Below, piece after piece: positions 8,055 through 17,025 of a DNA stretch of 64,000 nucleotides. This DNA comes from JASLCR01 sp036405235. Its GTDB lineage: Bacteria; Patescibacteriota; Saccharimonadia; Saccharimonadales; Saccharimonadaceae. The stretch's first letter is position 1. Every line of letters begins with the position of its first letter. The translations under genes were made by a program, and so were the position numbers. The notes below the pieces were generated by a model. It searched no databases, was not told the origin of the DNA, and saw nothing but the letters and a program-made list of their open reading frames with translations. The stretch lies in contig DASWYA010000001.1 in assembly GCA_036405235.1 (NCBI GenBank), positions 558,001 to 622,000 of the forward strand, given 5' to 3'.

Positions 8055-8903
8055 TTACGATTCGTACGGATCAACAGGTCGACCATTTTTGAATGACTCT
8101 ATCGCATTATTGAGCGTAGCAACTTGGTCTCGTGGATTAGCGACAAAGGCAAATCTATATGTCGTCTCTTCGCCTTCCGTACTCAGTCGAATTGTGCCGT
8201 AGTTGAACATCGTCTGGACAATGCCATTTTGCTTAAAGCTTGCGTCTTCGATACTACCGAGGCTTACTGTCTGCTCATGACGAGAAAATAAACTGTGCTG
8301 AATTTCCTGGATCACACTTTCGTTTGTCATATAGAAATGATTCTGCAAATATACCCACACAGCTATAAACGTACCTAGCCCAACAAGTGCCATCAAAAGC
8401 CCGCCAATTGCGCTTGCTAGCCCAAAACTCGGTAGCCCAAAAGCCGCCGGATCAGCCGGATAGACAATCATCACAATTATCAAAGCAAGTAGTACCACTC
8501 CACCAGCTGCAAAATGCAAGAATAGCCCAATAGGATGACGAATGATATCGAGAATTACGAACTCACCAGCACTTAGATTGAGATGAGGATATCTTTTGAC
8601 CGCTTCTTCGTGTCTTTGCTGAAGCTTATCACTTACTTCCATAGGCTCTGGCTCAATACTGCGCGAGGCATGTACTACTCCTGGCTCATTTGCATATTGC
8701 ACCCTAATAGCAGGATCATAGTTCTGACCTTGCACCTGATCTGGCGCCGCAGTCACGTGTGAAGTACGCTGAGGCTGTACACCACCAGAAGAATCGAGAG
8801 GCGCTTGCGGCTGCACAGGCTGAGGTGTCCCGTAGACTGGTTGGCCATTTGCATCGTAATATGCCGGGCGATTGTTAGGGTCTTGCGGTTGCTGCGGATT
8901 CAT
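8055..8903 (-). CDS. PH-domain membrane protein with a disordered Pro/Gln-rich N terminus
   Basis: A 282-residue protein. Residues 1-110 are low complexity and rich in Pro, Gln, Asn and Tyr. Two membrane helices follow (about residues 124-150 and 160-185), then a bacterial PH (YdbT/bPH2-like) domain: QNHFYMTNESVIQEIQHSLF, VSLGSIEDASFKQNGIVQTM, FNYGTIRLST. Such proteins are probably membrane-tethered scaffolds; the ligand is unknown. It ends the ruvA-ruvB gene series but has its own TAGAAT box 7 bases before the ATG, inside the end of ruvB. Confidence 0.85.
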   Translation of the reverse strand: MNPQQPQDPNNRPAYYDANGQPVYGTPQPVQPQAPLDSSGGVQPQRTSHVTAAPDQVQGQNYDPAIRVQYANEPGVVHASRSIEPEPMEVSDKLQQRHEEAVKRYPHLNLSAGEFVILDIIRHPIGLFLHFAAGGVVLLALIIVMIVYPADPAAFGLPSFGLASAIGGLLMALVGLGTFIAVWVYLQNHFYMTNESVIQEIQHSLFSRHEQTVSLGSIEDASFKQNGIVQTMFNYGTIRLSTEGEETTYRFAFVANPRDQVATLNNAIESFKNGRPVDPYES

Positions 8904-8910
8904 ATGTACT

Positions 8911-8916
8911 ATTCTA
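8911..8916 (-). promoter_or_regulatory. -10 box of the PH-domain gene
   Basis: TAGAAT on the minus strand ends 7 bases before the ATG at 8903, in the short gap after the ruvB stop. It predicts a leaderless mRNA. Confidence 0.5.
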
Positions 8917-9924
8917 TCATTTCTTATCTTTAGAAAGATGCTTTTTTGCCTTTAGCGTCACCATGCGACCACGCGGCGTACGCTCTATAAAGCCAAGCTG
9001 CATAAGATATGGCTCGTAATAATCCTCAATCGTAGTCGTCTCATCACCAGTTAGCGCTGCGATTGTATTCAGTCCAACCGCTCGATCGCCATACGCTTCA
9101 ATCATCTGCACGAGCATATTGCGATCAGCCGGGTCTAGACCAAGCTCATCTATCTCGAGCATATCAAGCGCTTTCGTAGTAATGACAGTATCGATAATCC
9201 CATCACCATTTACATCAGCATAGTCGCGCACTCGCTTTAGTAGGCGATTAGCAATACGTGGCGTCAGGCGAGCACGAGTTGATAGTAGGTCCGCCGACTT
9301 TTGGTCAATCTTCGATTCTAGGATACCAGCTGCGCGCGTGATGATCTGGCTAATTTCTTCAGGCCTGTAGAACTCCAGCCGATACAAGTGGCCAAAACGA
9401 TCACGTAGTGGTGCAGCTAAACTGCCAGTGCGAGTTGTCGCACCGATTATCGTAAATTTTGGTAGATCAAGTCGAATCGACCGAGCAGCCGGCCCTTTTC
9501 CGATAACAATATCAAGTTTGAAATCTTCCATCGCGCTATATAGCACTTCTTCGACTGCACGACTCAGGCGATGGATCTCATCGATAAATAAAATATCTCC
9601 ATCCTGTAGGTTTGTCAGGATACTCGCCAGATCTCCTGCACGCTCAATCGCTGGGCCGCTTGTCACACGAAATCCTACACCCATTTCATTTGCTATCACA
9701 CTGGCCATCGTCGTCTTGCCAAGTCCAGGAGGACCATATAGCAGCACATGGTCGATTGGCTCAGTACGCTTTTTAGCAGCGCTAATCGCAAGCTTCAAGT
9801 TTTTCTTTAGTCGCTCTTGCCCAATATACTCATTAAAATTTTGCGGTCTAAGTGTAATCTCAACGATTTGCTCGTCGCTATCTTCGTCATGAATACCAGT
9901 ATCTACTATTCTTTCAATTGCCAT
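8917..9924 (-). CDS. ruvB: Holliday junction branch migration ATPase RuvB
   Basis: A 335-residue AAA+ ATPase of normal RuvB length. It has the N-terminal RPQNFNEYIGQERLK, Walker A GPPGLGKT at residues 64-71, Walker B DILFIDEIHRL, sensor 1 FTIIGATTRTG and the C-terminal winged helix with RTPRGRMVT. RuvB rings pump DNA through RuvA-bound Holliday junctions. It starts 4 bases after ruvA. Confidence 0.98.
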   Translation of the reverse strand: MAIERIVDTGIHDEDSDEQIVEITLRPQNFNEYIGQERLKKNLKLAISAAKKRTEPIDHVLLYGPPGLGKTTMASVIANEMGVGFRVTSGPAIERAGDLASILTNLQDGDILFIDEIHRLSRAVEEVLYSAMEDFKLDIVIGKGPAARSIRLDLPKFTIIGATTRTGSLAAPLRDRFGHLYRLEFYRPEEISQIITRAAGILESKIDQKSADLLSTRARLTPRIANRLLKRVRDYADVNGDGIIDTVITTKALDMLEIDELGLDPADRNMLVQMIEAYGDRAVGLNTIAALTGDETTTIEDYYEPYLMQLGFIERTPRGRMVTLKAKKHLSKDKK

Positions 9925-9928
9925 ATGA

Positions 9929-10501
9929 TTACTGCTTGAGCGCCTCAGTCACACGTTGATTTGTAGGTAGACTTGAGTCAACATTCTCTAATGCCTTTGT
10001 AGCATCTGCAAGTGTATAGCCAAGCGCCATGAGTGCCTCAAGCGCCTCATCATTCGTATTTAATTCGATTTGCACAGCGCCTGATTTCTCGTAGTGAGTT
10101 GGCAAGCCGACTTTGTCTGCCAAATCTACAATCACGCGCTCAGCAGATTTTTTACCTACACCACTCGCTTTTGTTACAAATACAGTATCCGAGTTTGCAA
10201 TCGCATTTCGTACTTGTTCAGCAGTGCCGAGTGACAAAATTGCGAGAGCTGCTTTCGGGCCAATACCCTGCACTGTGATAAGTAGTTCGAATAACTTTTT
10301 AGCAGCCAGAGAGGAGAACCCAAAGAGATCTTCGGCTTGCTCGCGCACATGATGGTGGGTGTAGAATTTTGTCTCAGTATCAAGCTGAGCCTGATCGAAA
10401 TCGCCCGCCGCTACCTGAATCTCATAGCCTACACCGTGCACGTCAATGATCAATGCACCGCCGAATTTCTCAACAATTTTACCAGCTACATGTGCGATCA
10501 C
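9929..10501 (-). CDS. ruvA: Holliday junction binding protein RuvA
   Basis: A 190-residue RuvA. The OB-fold domain I is at residues 1-65 (MIAHVAGKIVEKFGGALII), the two helix-hairpin-helix motifs include VQGIGPKAALAIL and ASGVGKKSAERVIVDL, and domain III at the C terminus contacts RuvB. Its start overlaps the stop of the PBP1A gene by 4 bases, so cell-wall synthesis and recombination genes are translationally coupled here. Confidence 0.97.
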   Translation of the reverse strand: MIAHVAGKIVEKFGGALIIDVHGVGYEIQVAAGDFDQAQLDTETKFYTHHHVREQAEDLFGFSSLAAKKLFELLITVQGIGPKAALAILSLGTAEQVRNAIANSDTVFVTKASGVGKKSAERVIVDLADKVGLPTHYEKSGAVQIELNTNDEALEALMALGYTLADATKALENVDSSLPTNQRVTEALKQ

Positions 10502-12831
10502 GATCTATTACCATTCCTATTGCCGTTGCCTCCGCCATTGCCACTTCCCGGCACATTGACGACAGGACAACCTTCGGTGTCAACTTCAGTGTTCGGCAAC
10601 GTTGCTGGACAAATATCAGACTCGTTCGGAACTCCGTCATTATCATCATCAAAGACTTCGTCTTCCTTACAGTTCGGATCATTGGCCGCAAGAGTTTCTT
10701 TACCTTCAATCTTACAAAGTTCTTCTTGACAGTTTGGATTGTCTGAATCGAGATTTTCCTTGCCCGCAACTGTACATTTTGTCTTTTCTTCCTTTTTCGG
10801 CTCTTTTTCCTCTTGCTTCTTTTCACATCCAGGTGGGACCTTTGAGCTCAGGAATACATCTGTTTTAGTTCCGAGATCTGTACATACTGTAGCTTTCGTA
10901 ATACCAGCCGGCTGTGTAAAGCTTGGACTGTTCTTCCCTATCGCAGCCCCCATAAATTGCCGCCATATTGGTGCAGCTAGCTCTGAGCCACTCCTTAGCA
11001 TTGCTGTATTATCATTATTACCCGTCCATACCGCAACAGAGATGTCTGGCGTATAGCCAACTGTCCAAGCATCCTTAAAATCATCGGTAGTACCTGTCTT
11101 TACTGCTACATTTTTCGGCTGACCGTCTGTGCCATAGACAGTCAGAGAGTCACCAAAGAATGATTGCTTTGCCTGCCGGTCACTTAGGACATTTGATATC
11201 AAATACGCACCTTGCTCGGAGATTGCTCGATGAGATTTACGCGCATTACTAAATACAGTGCCGCCATACTTATCTTCGATCGATACGATGTTTGATGTCT
11301 CATACTGCGTACCACTATTACCAAATGCAGCATACGCATTTGCCATCTCGATCGATGGAACCTCTGCTGAGCCTATCGCAAGCGACAAGCCATATTCTGA
11401 TGGATCCTTTTTCAATGTCGTAATACCAAGCTCTTTTGCTGCTGCAATAGACTCAGGAATTCCGTATTTCTGCATCACATGAACAGCAGGAATATTGAGC
11501 GACCAATTGAGAGCATTTCGCACCGATACGCGCCCTCGATAACGCAGATCGTAGTTCTTTGGCTGGTATCCATTTATGTTGACTGGTTTGTCGTCCAACA
11601 CAGTTGTTGGATTGATAGTGCCATCAGCCAACGCTGCCGAATAGTAAATAGGTTTAAAGGTAGAGCCTGGCTGGCGAGGCGTAGTTGTCATATTGACATT
11701 GCCCCACTTTTTATTGTTGTAGTTTGCGCTGCCTACCATTGCACGAACTTCACCCGTTTTAGGATCTATTGCGACCAGGCTTGCATTTGAGCCACCGTTG
11801 TTCTGAAGATTAGCGACATTATCTTTCACCGCTTTGTTAGCTTGCTTCTGCAAATTCAGGTCAAGCGTAGTTTTCACCTGGTAACCAGATCGTTCTACAA
11901 CTTCTTCTCCATATTTCTCGTACAATTCTTCGAGAACTTTCTCGGTAAAATGCGGCGCACCATTTTCAAGTGCATTCTTTTTCTTGGCATAGTGAAGTTT
12001 TGCCTTCAAGGCTTCGTCCTTCTGCGCCTGAGTGATGTAGCCGTCGGCCACCATGCGCTCTAGCACATACTTTTGGCGTGATTTCGCGTACTCGAGATTC
12101 CCGCTGATTGGAGAGTAGGCACTTGGCGCCGGCAATACACCAACTATCATGGCACTTTCTGCTAGATTAAGTTCGCTTGGCTTCTTATCGAAATAATTCT
12201 TGGCTGCTTCCTCGATGCCAAAGGCGTTCTCGCCGTAATACACAGAGTTGAGGTACATCTCGAGGATTTGGTCTTTTGTATATCGCTGTTCTATCGCGAC
12301 AGCAATGGTCAATTCCTGATATTTTCTAAAGAAGTTCTGATTACCTGTCAGGAGCGTATTCTTTGCGAGCTGAAGCGTAAGGGTAGAGCCACCACCCTGG
12401 ATTGATCCAGAAGTCACCATCCCAACCAATGCTCTTCCGTAGCCTGAGAGAGAGAATCCTCCGTGATGATAAAAATCTTTATCCTCCGCAGCTAGCAGTG
12501 CGTGCTCAGTATCATCAGAAATATCTTTTAGTTTAACTTGCTCCCTGTGCTCGGCATTAAAACTACTGAAAAACGCTTTGCCGTTCCGGTCAAGCATTAC
12601 CACACCAGTGTTATTTTTATTGAGGAGCTTATCAATATCAGAGATGTAGTTGTAGTAGTACATATAGGTCGCGACTGGAATAATGATCAAAAACGCGACA
12701 ATTGGCGCACTCGGATAGACAATTTTTTTCCACCTAGGAAGAGCTTTCCACCATTTCCAGCGGCGCTTCAGAAAAAGCTTCGTAGCAGAGGCAGGGCCAC
12801 GTTTCTGCGTATATTTTCCTTGTCGATACAT
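10498..12831 (-). CDS. PBP1A-family bifunctional peptidoglycan synthase with a Cys/Ca-type C-terminal tail
   Basis: A 777-residue class A penicillin-binding protein. A basic cytoplasmic tail and membrane helix (about residues 38-60) precede the GT51 glycosyltransferase (catalytic Glu116 in AAEDKDFYHHGG, then QGGGSTLTLQLAKN) and the transpeptidase (STFK at 390-393, SLN at 444-446, KTG at 578-580). It polymerises lipid II and cross-links peptides outside the membrane. The tail after residue 665 is unusual: two Cys-bounded repeats (CTVAGKENLDSDNPNC and CKIEGKETLAANDPNC), a DDDNDGVPNESDICP calcium-loop motif and a Gly/Asn-rich end. The gene probably starts a ruvA-ruvB transcript. Confidence 0.96.
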   Translation of the reverse strand: MYRQGKYTQKRGPASATKLFLKRRWKWWKALPRWKKIVYPSAPIVAFLIIIPVATYMYYYNYISDIDKLLNKNNTGVVMLDRNGKAFFSSFNAEHREQVKLKDISDDTEHALLAAEDKDFYHHGGFSLSGYGRALVGMVTSGSIQGGGSTLTLQLAKNTLLTGNQNFFRKYQELTIAVAIEQRYTKDQILEMYLNSVYYGENAFGIEEAAKNYFDKKPSELNLAESAMIVGVLPAPSAYSPISGNLEYAKSRQKYVLERMVADGYITQAQKDEALKAKLHYAKKKNALENGAPHFTEKVLEELYEKYGEEVVERSGYQVKTTLDLNLQKQANKAVKDNVANLQNNGGSNASLVAIDPKTGEVRAMVGSANYNNKKWGNVNMTTTPRQPGSTFKPIYYSAALADGTINPTTVLDDKPVNINGYQPKNYDLRYRGRVSVRNALNWSLNIPAVHVMQKYGIPESIAAAKELGITTLKKDPSEYGLSLAIGSAEVPSIEMANAYAAFGNSGTQYETSNIVSIEDKYGGTVFSNARKSHRAISEQGAYLISNVLSDRQAKQSFFGDSLTVYGTDGQPKNVAVKTGTTDDFKDAWTVGYTPDISVAVWTGNNDNTAMLRSGSELAAPIWRQFMGAAIGKNSPSFTQPAGITKATVCTDLGTKTDVFLSSKVPPGCEKKQEEKEPKKEEKTKCTVAGKENLDSDNPNCQEELCKIEGKETLAANDPNCKEDEVFDDDNDGVPNESDICPATLPNTEVDTEGCPVVNVPGSGNGGGNGNRNGNRS

Positions 12832-12838
12832 CGTATTT

Positions 12839-12844
12839 ATTATA
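12839..12844 (-). promoter_or_regulatory. -10 box of the PBP1A gene
   Basis: TATAAT on the minus strand ends 7 bases before the PBP1A ATG, so the transcript would begin at or one base before the start codon. Confidence 0.6.
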
Positions 12845-12927
12845 ACACTAGGAGCTAAGCAAGAAATGAGCTTGTTCGTTTATTAGAGGTGACGACGTGT
12901 TATATGGATATAACACTTGGAGGTAAG
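12841..12927. repeat. Near-identical direct repeats and a palindrome between ruvC and the PBP1A gene
   Basis: TATAACACTAGGAGCTAAG at 12841-12859 recurs as TATAACACTTGGAGGTAAG at 12909-12927 (17 of 19 identical). The second copy forms part of a perfect inverted repeat at 12897-12916, with arms GTGTTATAT and ATATAACAC around GG. The first copy overlaps the -10 box of the PBP1A promoter. It may be an operator pair; the binding protein is unknown. Confidence 0.5.
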
Positions 12928-12937
12928 GAATAGGGCC

Positions 12938-13411
12938 TTACATCCGACTCATAGCAATATATGTAATCGCAGCAGCAAGAGCATCAGCGGCATCATCTGG
13001 TTTTGGTACACTCGAAAGTCCGAGCTGAAGTTTTACCATTTCCTGCACTTGCTTCTTATCGGCTTTACCGTATCCAGTCAGGGTCTGCTTGATCTGAAGC
13101 GGCGTGTATTCTGCTATCTTAAGCCCTCCTTGTTTGCAGGCAAGCATTGCTACGCCACGCGCATGACTGACACTTATAGCAGTTGTCACATTACGTGAGA
13201 AAAATAACTTTTCGATTGATACGACTTCGGGCTTTGTCTCCTCAATAATCTGCTTTAAGCCATCATAGATTTCTTCAAGCCTTTCGTCTAAAGGTGTATG
13301 TGCTGGTGTCTTGATCACCCCAGCCGTAACCATTTTGAGCGTCCGGCCGTTCACCTCCACCACACCAAAGCCGAGGATGCCAGTGCCTGGATCGATACCT
13401 AGTACTCTCAT
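12938..13411 (-). CDS. ruvC: Holliday junction resolvase RuvC
   Basis: A 157-residue RuvC. The RNase-H-like fold shows the catalytic acidic residues: Asp7 in LGIDPGTG, Glu in SIEKLFFSRN, and the C-terminal DAADALAAAI pair. It cuts Holliday junctions after RuvAB migration. Its start overlaps the stop of the lamin-tail surface protein gene by 4 bases, so the two are translated together, an odd pairing of an exported protein and a DNA repair enzyme. Confidence 0.97.
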   Translation of the reverse strand: MRVLGIDPGTGILGFGVVEVNGRTLKMVTAGVIKTPAHTPLDERLEEIYDGLKQIIEETKPEVVSIEKLFFSRNVTTAISVSHARGVAMLACKQGGLKIAEYTPLQIKQTLTGYGKADKKQVQEMVKLQLGLSSVPKPDDAADALAAAITYIAMSRM

Positions 13412-14931
13412 TTCTTAAATACTCCCATAATCTTTTTAAATGAGTTGGCTAGCTCGCGTCGCCATTCCCACACACCATACCCTGCCGCTAAACTGCCAAC
13501 ACCGGCAAACGCAACCCACCCAATTGGCGAATTTTGCCTGCCTACTATCTCATCTATGGCGTGGTCAGCACTTGGCATCGTACTGCTAGCCACCTTACGA
13601 CAACGATTTGTTTCTGGGTTTCTCTCTTGGTTCACCGCACATGGCTGCAGGGAGCTAGCGTTCGCAGCGATTAGTCTACAGCGATTAGTCTCAGGATTAC
13701 GAGTTTGATTTGAGGCACAGGCCTTGAGTGAACTTGACGAGCTCGCACTCGCAAGCAGACGACAACGATTTGTTTCTGGATTACGATATTGATTTGGTGC
13801 ACATTCTTGAAGAGACGAATTACTCGTGGAAATCATCTTGCAGCGATTCGTCAATGGATTTCGAAATTGATCAGAACGGCACGGTGTGAGATTTGAGCTA
13901 CTGCCCTTACCTAGCTCTTCTTCGGCCGGAAGCTGTGTGTTACTTCCACCAGGATTCGGCTTTGCCCAATCCCACCCACTGCTGAATTTCGCCCATGATT
14001 GTCCTTTATGAGTGGCCGCGCTAGCGTCTATGTATTCCGTAATCGTACCTTCGTACACCTTAAGGCCGTAGCTATCCTCTAGCCACACATAACCGCCAGT
14101 GTTAGTAATCGACAACGGGTCACCAGTCTCGGTTTCTAAAACCACAACATATTGTCCTTTCTTAATCATCCCGCCAAGACGAATCGACTTAGCGCTCGCA
14201 AAATCACCAATTCTCAGCCGTGTACCATCAAATGATACGTCGCTATTTGTGTTGTTATAAAATTTCACATACTCTCGACAATCTGCATCGGTTGAGGCTG
14301 GTGCACACGATTTTGGATTTGCTAAAATCTCAATCGGTGACAACGGAAATTCGCCTTCTGGCACTTCATAGAGTTTTTCGTCTTGGTATAGAGCCGCACT
14401 TTCAAAATAACTTTCATTGTAACTTGTCGCGCCTTGGACGAGCCGCAACTTTTTACCATCATCGGCAGCCTTTGGAGTGACGACGGTTGGGCGAAAATTA
14501 CTGTTTTGTAGACTAATCTCGCTAAGCACCGCTCCACCTGCCGGCGAATCAATGGCTTGCGGTAGAAGTGCATTTTCAACTAAGCCATTGAAGCCAATTA
14601 CCGCATATCCCTTCGGAGGTAGATAAAATGTACGGTCTACATTTGTCGGATCCGTGTTATCAATCAATGGTTTCGTCGTAGTCGTGACAGTATTTGCGGC
14701 ATCTTTCCAGGTCAGCTTCACCACCCAATCATTGAGCGTCGTAGCCGCGCTGCCTTCGTTGTAAATTTCAAGATAGACTGGCATCTGAGCCACAGAATAA
14801 CGAGCCGTGATAATCAGCGGCGATTCATCAAGCCACGGGGCTGGTGGATCTGCCTCAATTGCGCGCACCGGAGAGGAGAGAAAGCCTACGACAAGTAATA
14901 CTACCAGCAACCCCCTGAGAAGATATTTCAT
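13408..14931 (-). CDS. Lamin-tail-domain surface protein with four Cys-pair repeats and a C-terminal anchor
   Basis: A 507-residue exported protein. Signal peptide at residues 1-24 (ends PVRA). Two lamin-tail-like beta domains are likely: about 36-170 (VYLEIYNEGSAATTLNDWVVKL) and about 195-335 (EYVKFYNNTNSDVSFDGTRLRI). Residues 351-444 hold four copies of C-x3-Q-x-RNP-x-TNRC spaced about 26 residues with Ser-rich linkers. A membrane helix (about 469-487) with a basic tail ends the protein. Probably displayed on the cell surface; the ligand is unknown. It shares a 4-base overlap with ruvC and follows yebC on the same strand. Confidence 0.85.
   Translation of the reverse strand: MKYLLRGLLVVLLVVGFLSSPVRAIEADPPAPWLDESPLIITARYSVAQMPVYLEIYNEGSAATTLNDWVVKLTWKDAANTVTTTTKPLIDNTDPTNVDRTFYLPPKGYAVIGFNGLVENALLPQAIDSPAGGAVLSEISLQNSNFRPTVVTPKAADDGKKLRLVQGATSYNESYFESAALYQDEKLYEVPEGEFPLSPIEILANPKSCAPASTDADCREYVKFYNNTNSDVSFDGTRLRIGDFASAKSIRLGGMIKKGQYVVVLETETGDPLSITNTGGYVWLEDSYGLKVYEGTITEYIDASAATHKGQSWAKFSSGWDWAKPNPGGSNTQLPAEEELGKGSSSNLTPCRSDQFRNPLTNRCKMISTSNSSLQECAPNQYRNPETNRCRLLASASSSSSLKACASNQTRNPETNRCRLIAANASSLQPCAVNQERNPETNRCRKVASSTMPSADHAIDEIVGRQNSPIGWVAFAGVGSLAAGYGVWEWRRELANSFKKIMGVFKK
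13600..13881 (-). repeat. Four tandem Cys-pair repeats inside the surface protein
   Basis: This DNA encodes residues 351-444, where the motif C-x3-Q-x-RNP-x-TNRC-[RK] appears at residues 351-364, 377-390, 405-418 and 431-444. The nucleotide copies differ, so these are diverged internal repeats rather than recent tandem copies. Confidence 0.85.
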
Positions 14932-14965
14932 GTGGCTTTATTTTACAATGCTTTTACAGGAAAGA

Positions 14966-15676
14966 CTAGGCGAGGTCGGCATTTGTATGAACAGCCACGA
15001 CATCATCTAGATCATCAAGTACGTCGAGGAGTCTTAGGATCTTTTCGCTTGTTTCATTATCCGCGACTTCGACTGGCGTATTCGCAATATAGCTCAACTC
15101 TGCATCTTTGACTTCAAGGCTTGCGTCGACAAGCTTTTTTCGTACTGCCATGAGGTCTTTTTGGTCGGTGTAGACAACTGTTTCGCCGTCTTCCTCTTGA
15201 GCATCCTCAGCGCCTGCATCGAGAATTGCGAGCAGAGCATCTTCGCCTGTCTCGGCAACACGAATCACACCTTTACGCGTAAACTGAAACATCACACTTC
15301 CAGCATCAGCAATACGCCCACCGTTTTTAATAAGAGCCGTCTTGACTTCCGGCAAAGTGCGATTGCGATTATCAGTAGCAGTCTCAATAATGATTCCGAC
15401 TCCGCCCGGGCCATATCCCTCATATGTCACCTCTTCAAGTGCAGCCGCGTTTTTATCCGCCACTCGGTCGATAGAGCGCTGGATATTATCTTTCGGCATA
15501 TTAGCTTGGCGAGCTTTTTCAATCGCCATAGCAAGTGCGGGGTTCATCGCAGGATCAACACCACTGCGTGCTGCAATAGCGATTTGATTACCAAGTTTTG
15601 TAAAGACAGCACCGCGCTTGGCGTCTTTAGCACCTTTTTCTCGCTTGATTGTTGACCATTTACTGTGTCCAGACAT
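14966..15676 (-). CDS. yebC: YebC/PmpR family protein
   Basis: A 236-residue YebC/TACO1 family protein with the hallmark MSGHSKWSTIKREKGAKDAKRG start and the GYGPGGVGIIIETATDNRNRT segment. Family members act as DNA-binding regulators or, as shown more recently, help ribosomes translate proline-rich stretches. A TATAAT box at 15717-15722 and a CGGAG-like ribosome binding site precede it, giving a leader of about 34 bases. Confidence 0.96.
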   Translation of the reverse strand: MSGHSKWSTIKREKGAKDAKRGAVFTKLGNQIAIAARSGVDPAMNPALAMAIEKARQANMPKDNIQRSIDRVADKNAAALEEVTYEGYGPGGVGIIIETATDNRNRTLPEVKTALIKNGGRIADAGSVMFQFTRKGVIRVAETGEDALLAILDAGAEDAQEEDGETVVYTDQKDLMAVRKKLVDASLEVKDAELSYIANTPVEVADNETSEKILRLLDVLDDLDDVVAVHTNADLA

Positions 15677-15780
15677 ATAGGAAAGCTCCGTTTAATTATC
15701 GGTTCTAGTTTTCTTTATTATAACAGATACAGCTGCCTATGGGCCAGGCACGGTAACGTCGTAAAAACAATGGCTGCACA

Positions 15781-17025
15781 TTACATGTACCGCGTGCTGC
15801 CAAACGGAACCTTTTGCTTGACGATATGATTTGTCGACAGTGTATCTGCTGAGTAGATGGTACGCGAGCCATAGCGCTTGTTTATCGTATCGATAGTATG
15901 TGTGACCGCTTCATCTCGGGCTAGCTCATCACCAAAAATACTCAGTTGCTCATCGTTTGGCTCGCTAAGCTCATAGCACGTTACGCCAATCTCCTTTACA
16001 AATACAGGTGCGCTCATAAACAGGTGACGAGCCTGCTCGTAAATCGCCTGATTAGACGAAAATGGAACCGACGCCATATGACGAGCATGCCAATACGGAC
16101 CACGCCAGCCAGAACCTTGGTGCTCATATCCCCGAGCATGAACCTGCACGCCACGTGCGACTAGACCCTGAGAGCGAACCTTGTATCCTACTTCTTCTGC
16201 CAGATGATGCAAGCGCTTGAGCACCTCAACCCTCGGCATTTTATACTCTTCTAGTACATATTGACGTCCCGCCGACCGGATAGGAAAGTCACGCTTGTCT
16301 ATTTCAAATCCACGTAGTCGCTTAAACCAATATGATCCGTCTATGCTTTTAAATACCTGCTTTCTCAGCGTTAGCTCATCGGCGTCTAAAAATTCAAGCG
16401 GCGTAAAGATACCTACGCTAGCGAGTCGTTTTTCCATCTGGCCCGCTATACCCGTAAGGTCTGTGAGCTTGAGACTTCCAAGCACCTCACGCAAGTTCTC
16501 ATGCGTGATTTCATCAAGCCCGTTTGGCTTATGTAGACTAGCCGCAGTCTTGGCGAGAAATCTATTCGTCGCAATACCAACATTACAATTCATTGCGCTG
16601 CCTATTTCATCCCAGAGTCGTTGCTTTATCTCGTACCCAATATCTCTCAGATCACGACCAGCTATTCTCCCCGAAGTTTCTCCAAAATCTATCACGCCTT
16701 CATCGATACTTTTCATACGAACATGCGCCGAGTAGTCATTCATAATATTCATGAGTTTGTGATAAACAAAACGATACTTTGGCGGGTCACTCTCTAACCC
16801 GACAAGCTCTGGACATAGCTTTTGAGCATCTTTGAGACGCATACCAAGCGTTACACCCATCTTTTTCGCCTCGTAGCTCGCCGTTACGATCATCGTATGT
16901 TCTGTCCGACGATTTACGATCGCTACCGGCCGGCCGCGTAGTCTTGGCCGAGCTTGCTGCTCTACTGTTGCAAAACAGCTATTAAGATCAATATGCATGA
17001 TACTGGGACGAGCCGTGTTATACAT
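15781..17025 (-). CDS. dinB: Y-family translesion DNA polymerase (Pol IV/UmuC-like)
   Basis: About 414 residues. Palm motifs include IMHIDLNSCFATVEQQ (catalytic Asp), YEAKKMGVTLGMRLKDAQKLCP and the second acidic pair in MKSIDEGVIDFGE (SIDE). A helix-hairpin-helix region LTDLTGIAGQMEKRLASVGI follows, then a little-finger domain. Near the C terminus QLSIF matches the beta-clamp binding consensus. The enzyme copies past damaged bases. The ATG chosen has GGAGGGTG just upstream, inside the end of the 92-residue gene with which it overlaps by 8 bases. UmuC versus DinB cannot be settled by eye. Confidence 0.93.
   Translation of the reverse strand: MYNTARPSIMHIDLNSCFATVEQQARPRLRGRPVAIVNRRTEHTMIVTASYEAKKMGVTLGMRLKDAQKLCPELVGLESDPPKYRFVYHKLMNIMNDYSAHVRMKSIDEGVIDFGETSGRIAGRDLRDIGYEIKQRLWDEIGSAMNCNVGIATNRFLAKTAASLHKPNGLDEITHENLREVLGSLKLTDLTGIAGQMEKRLASVGIFTPLEFLDADELTLRKQVFKSIDGSYWFKRLRGFEIDKRDFPIRSAGRQYVLEEYKMPRVEVLKRLHHLAEEVGYKVRSQGLVARGVQVHARGYEHQGSGWRGPYWHARHMASVPFSSNQAIYEQARHLFMSAPVFVKEIGVTCYELSEPNDEQLSIFGDELARDEAVTHTIDTINKRYGSRTIYSADTLSTNHIVKQKVPFGSTRYM

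Noticed and set aside
9428..9892. A 154-codon plus-strand frame
   Set aside because: Antisense of ruvB with no start context; ruvB is unambiguous.
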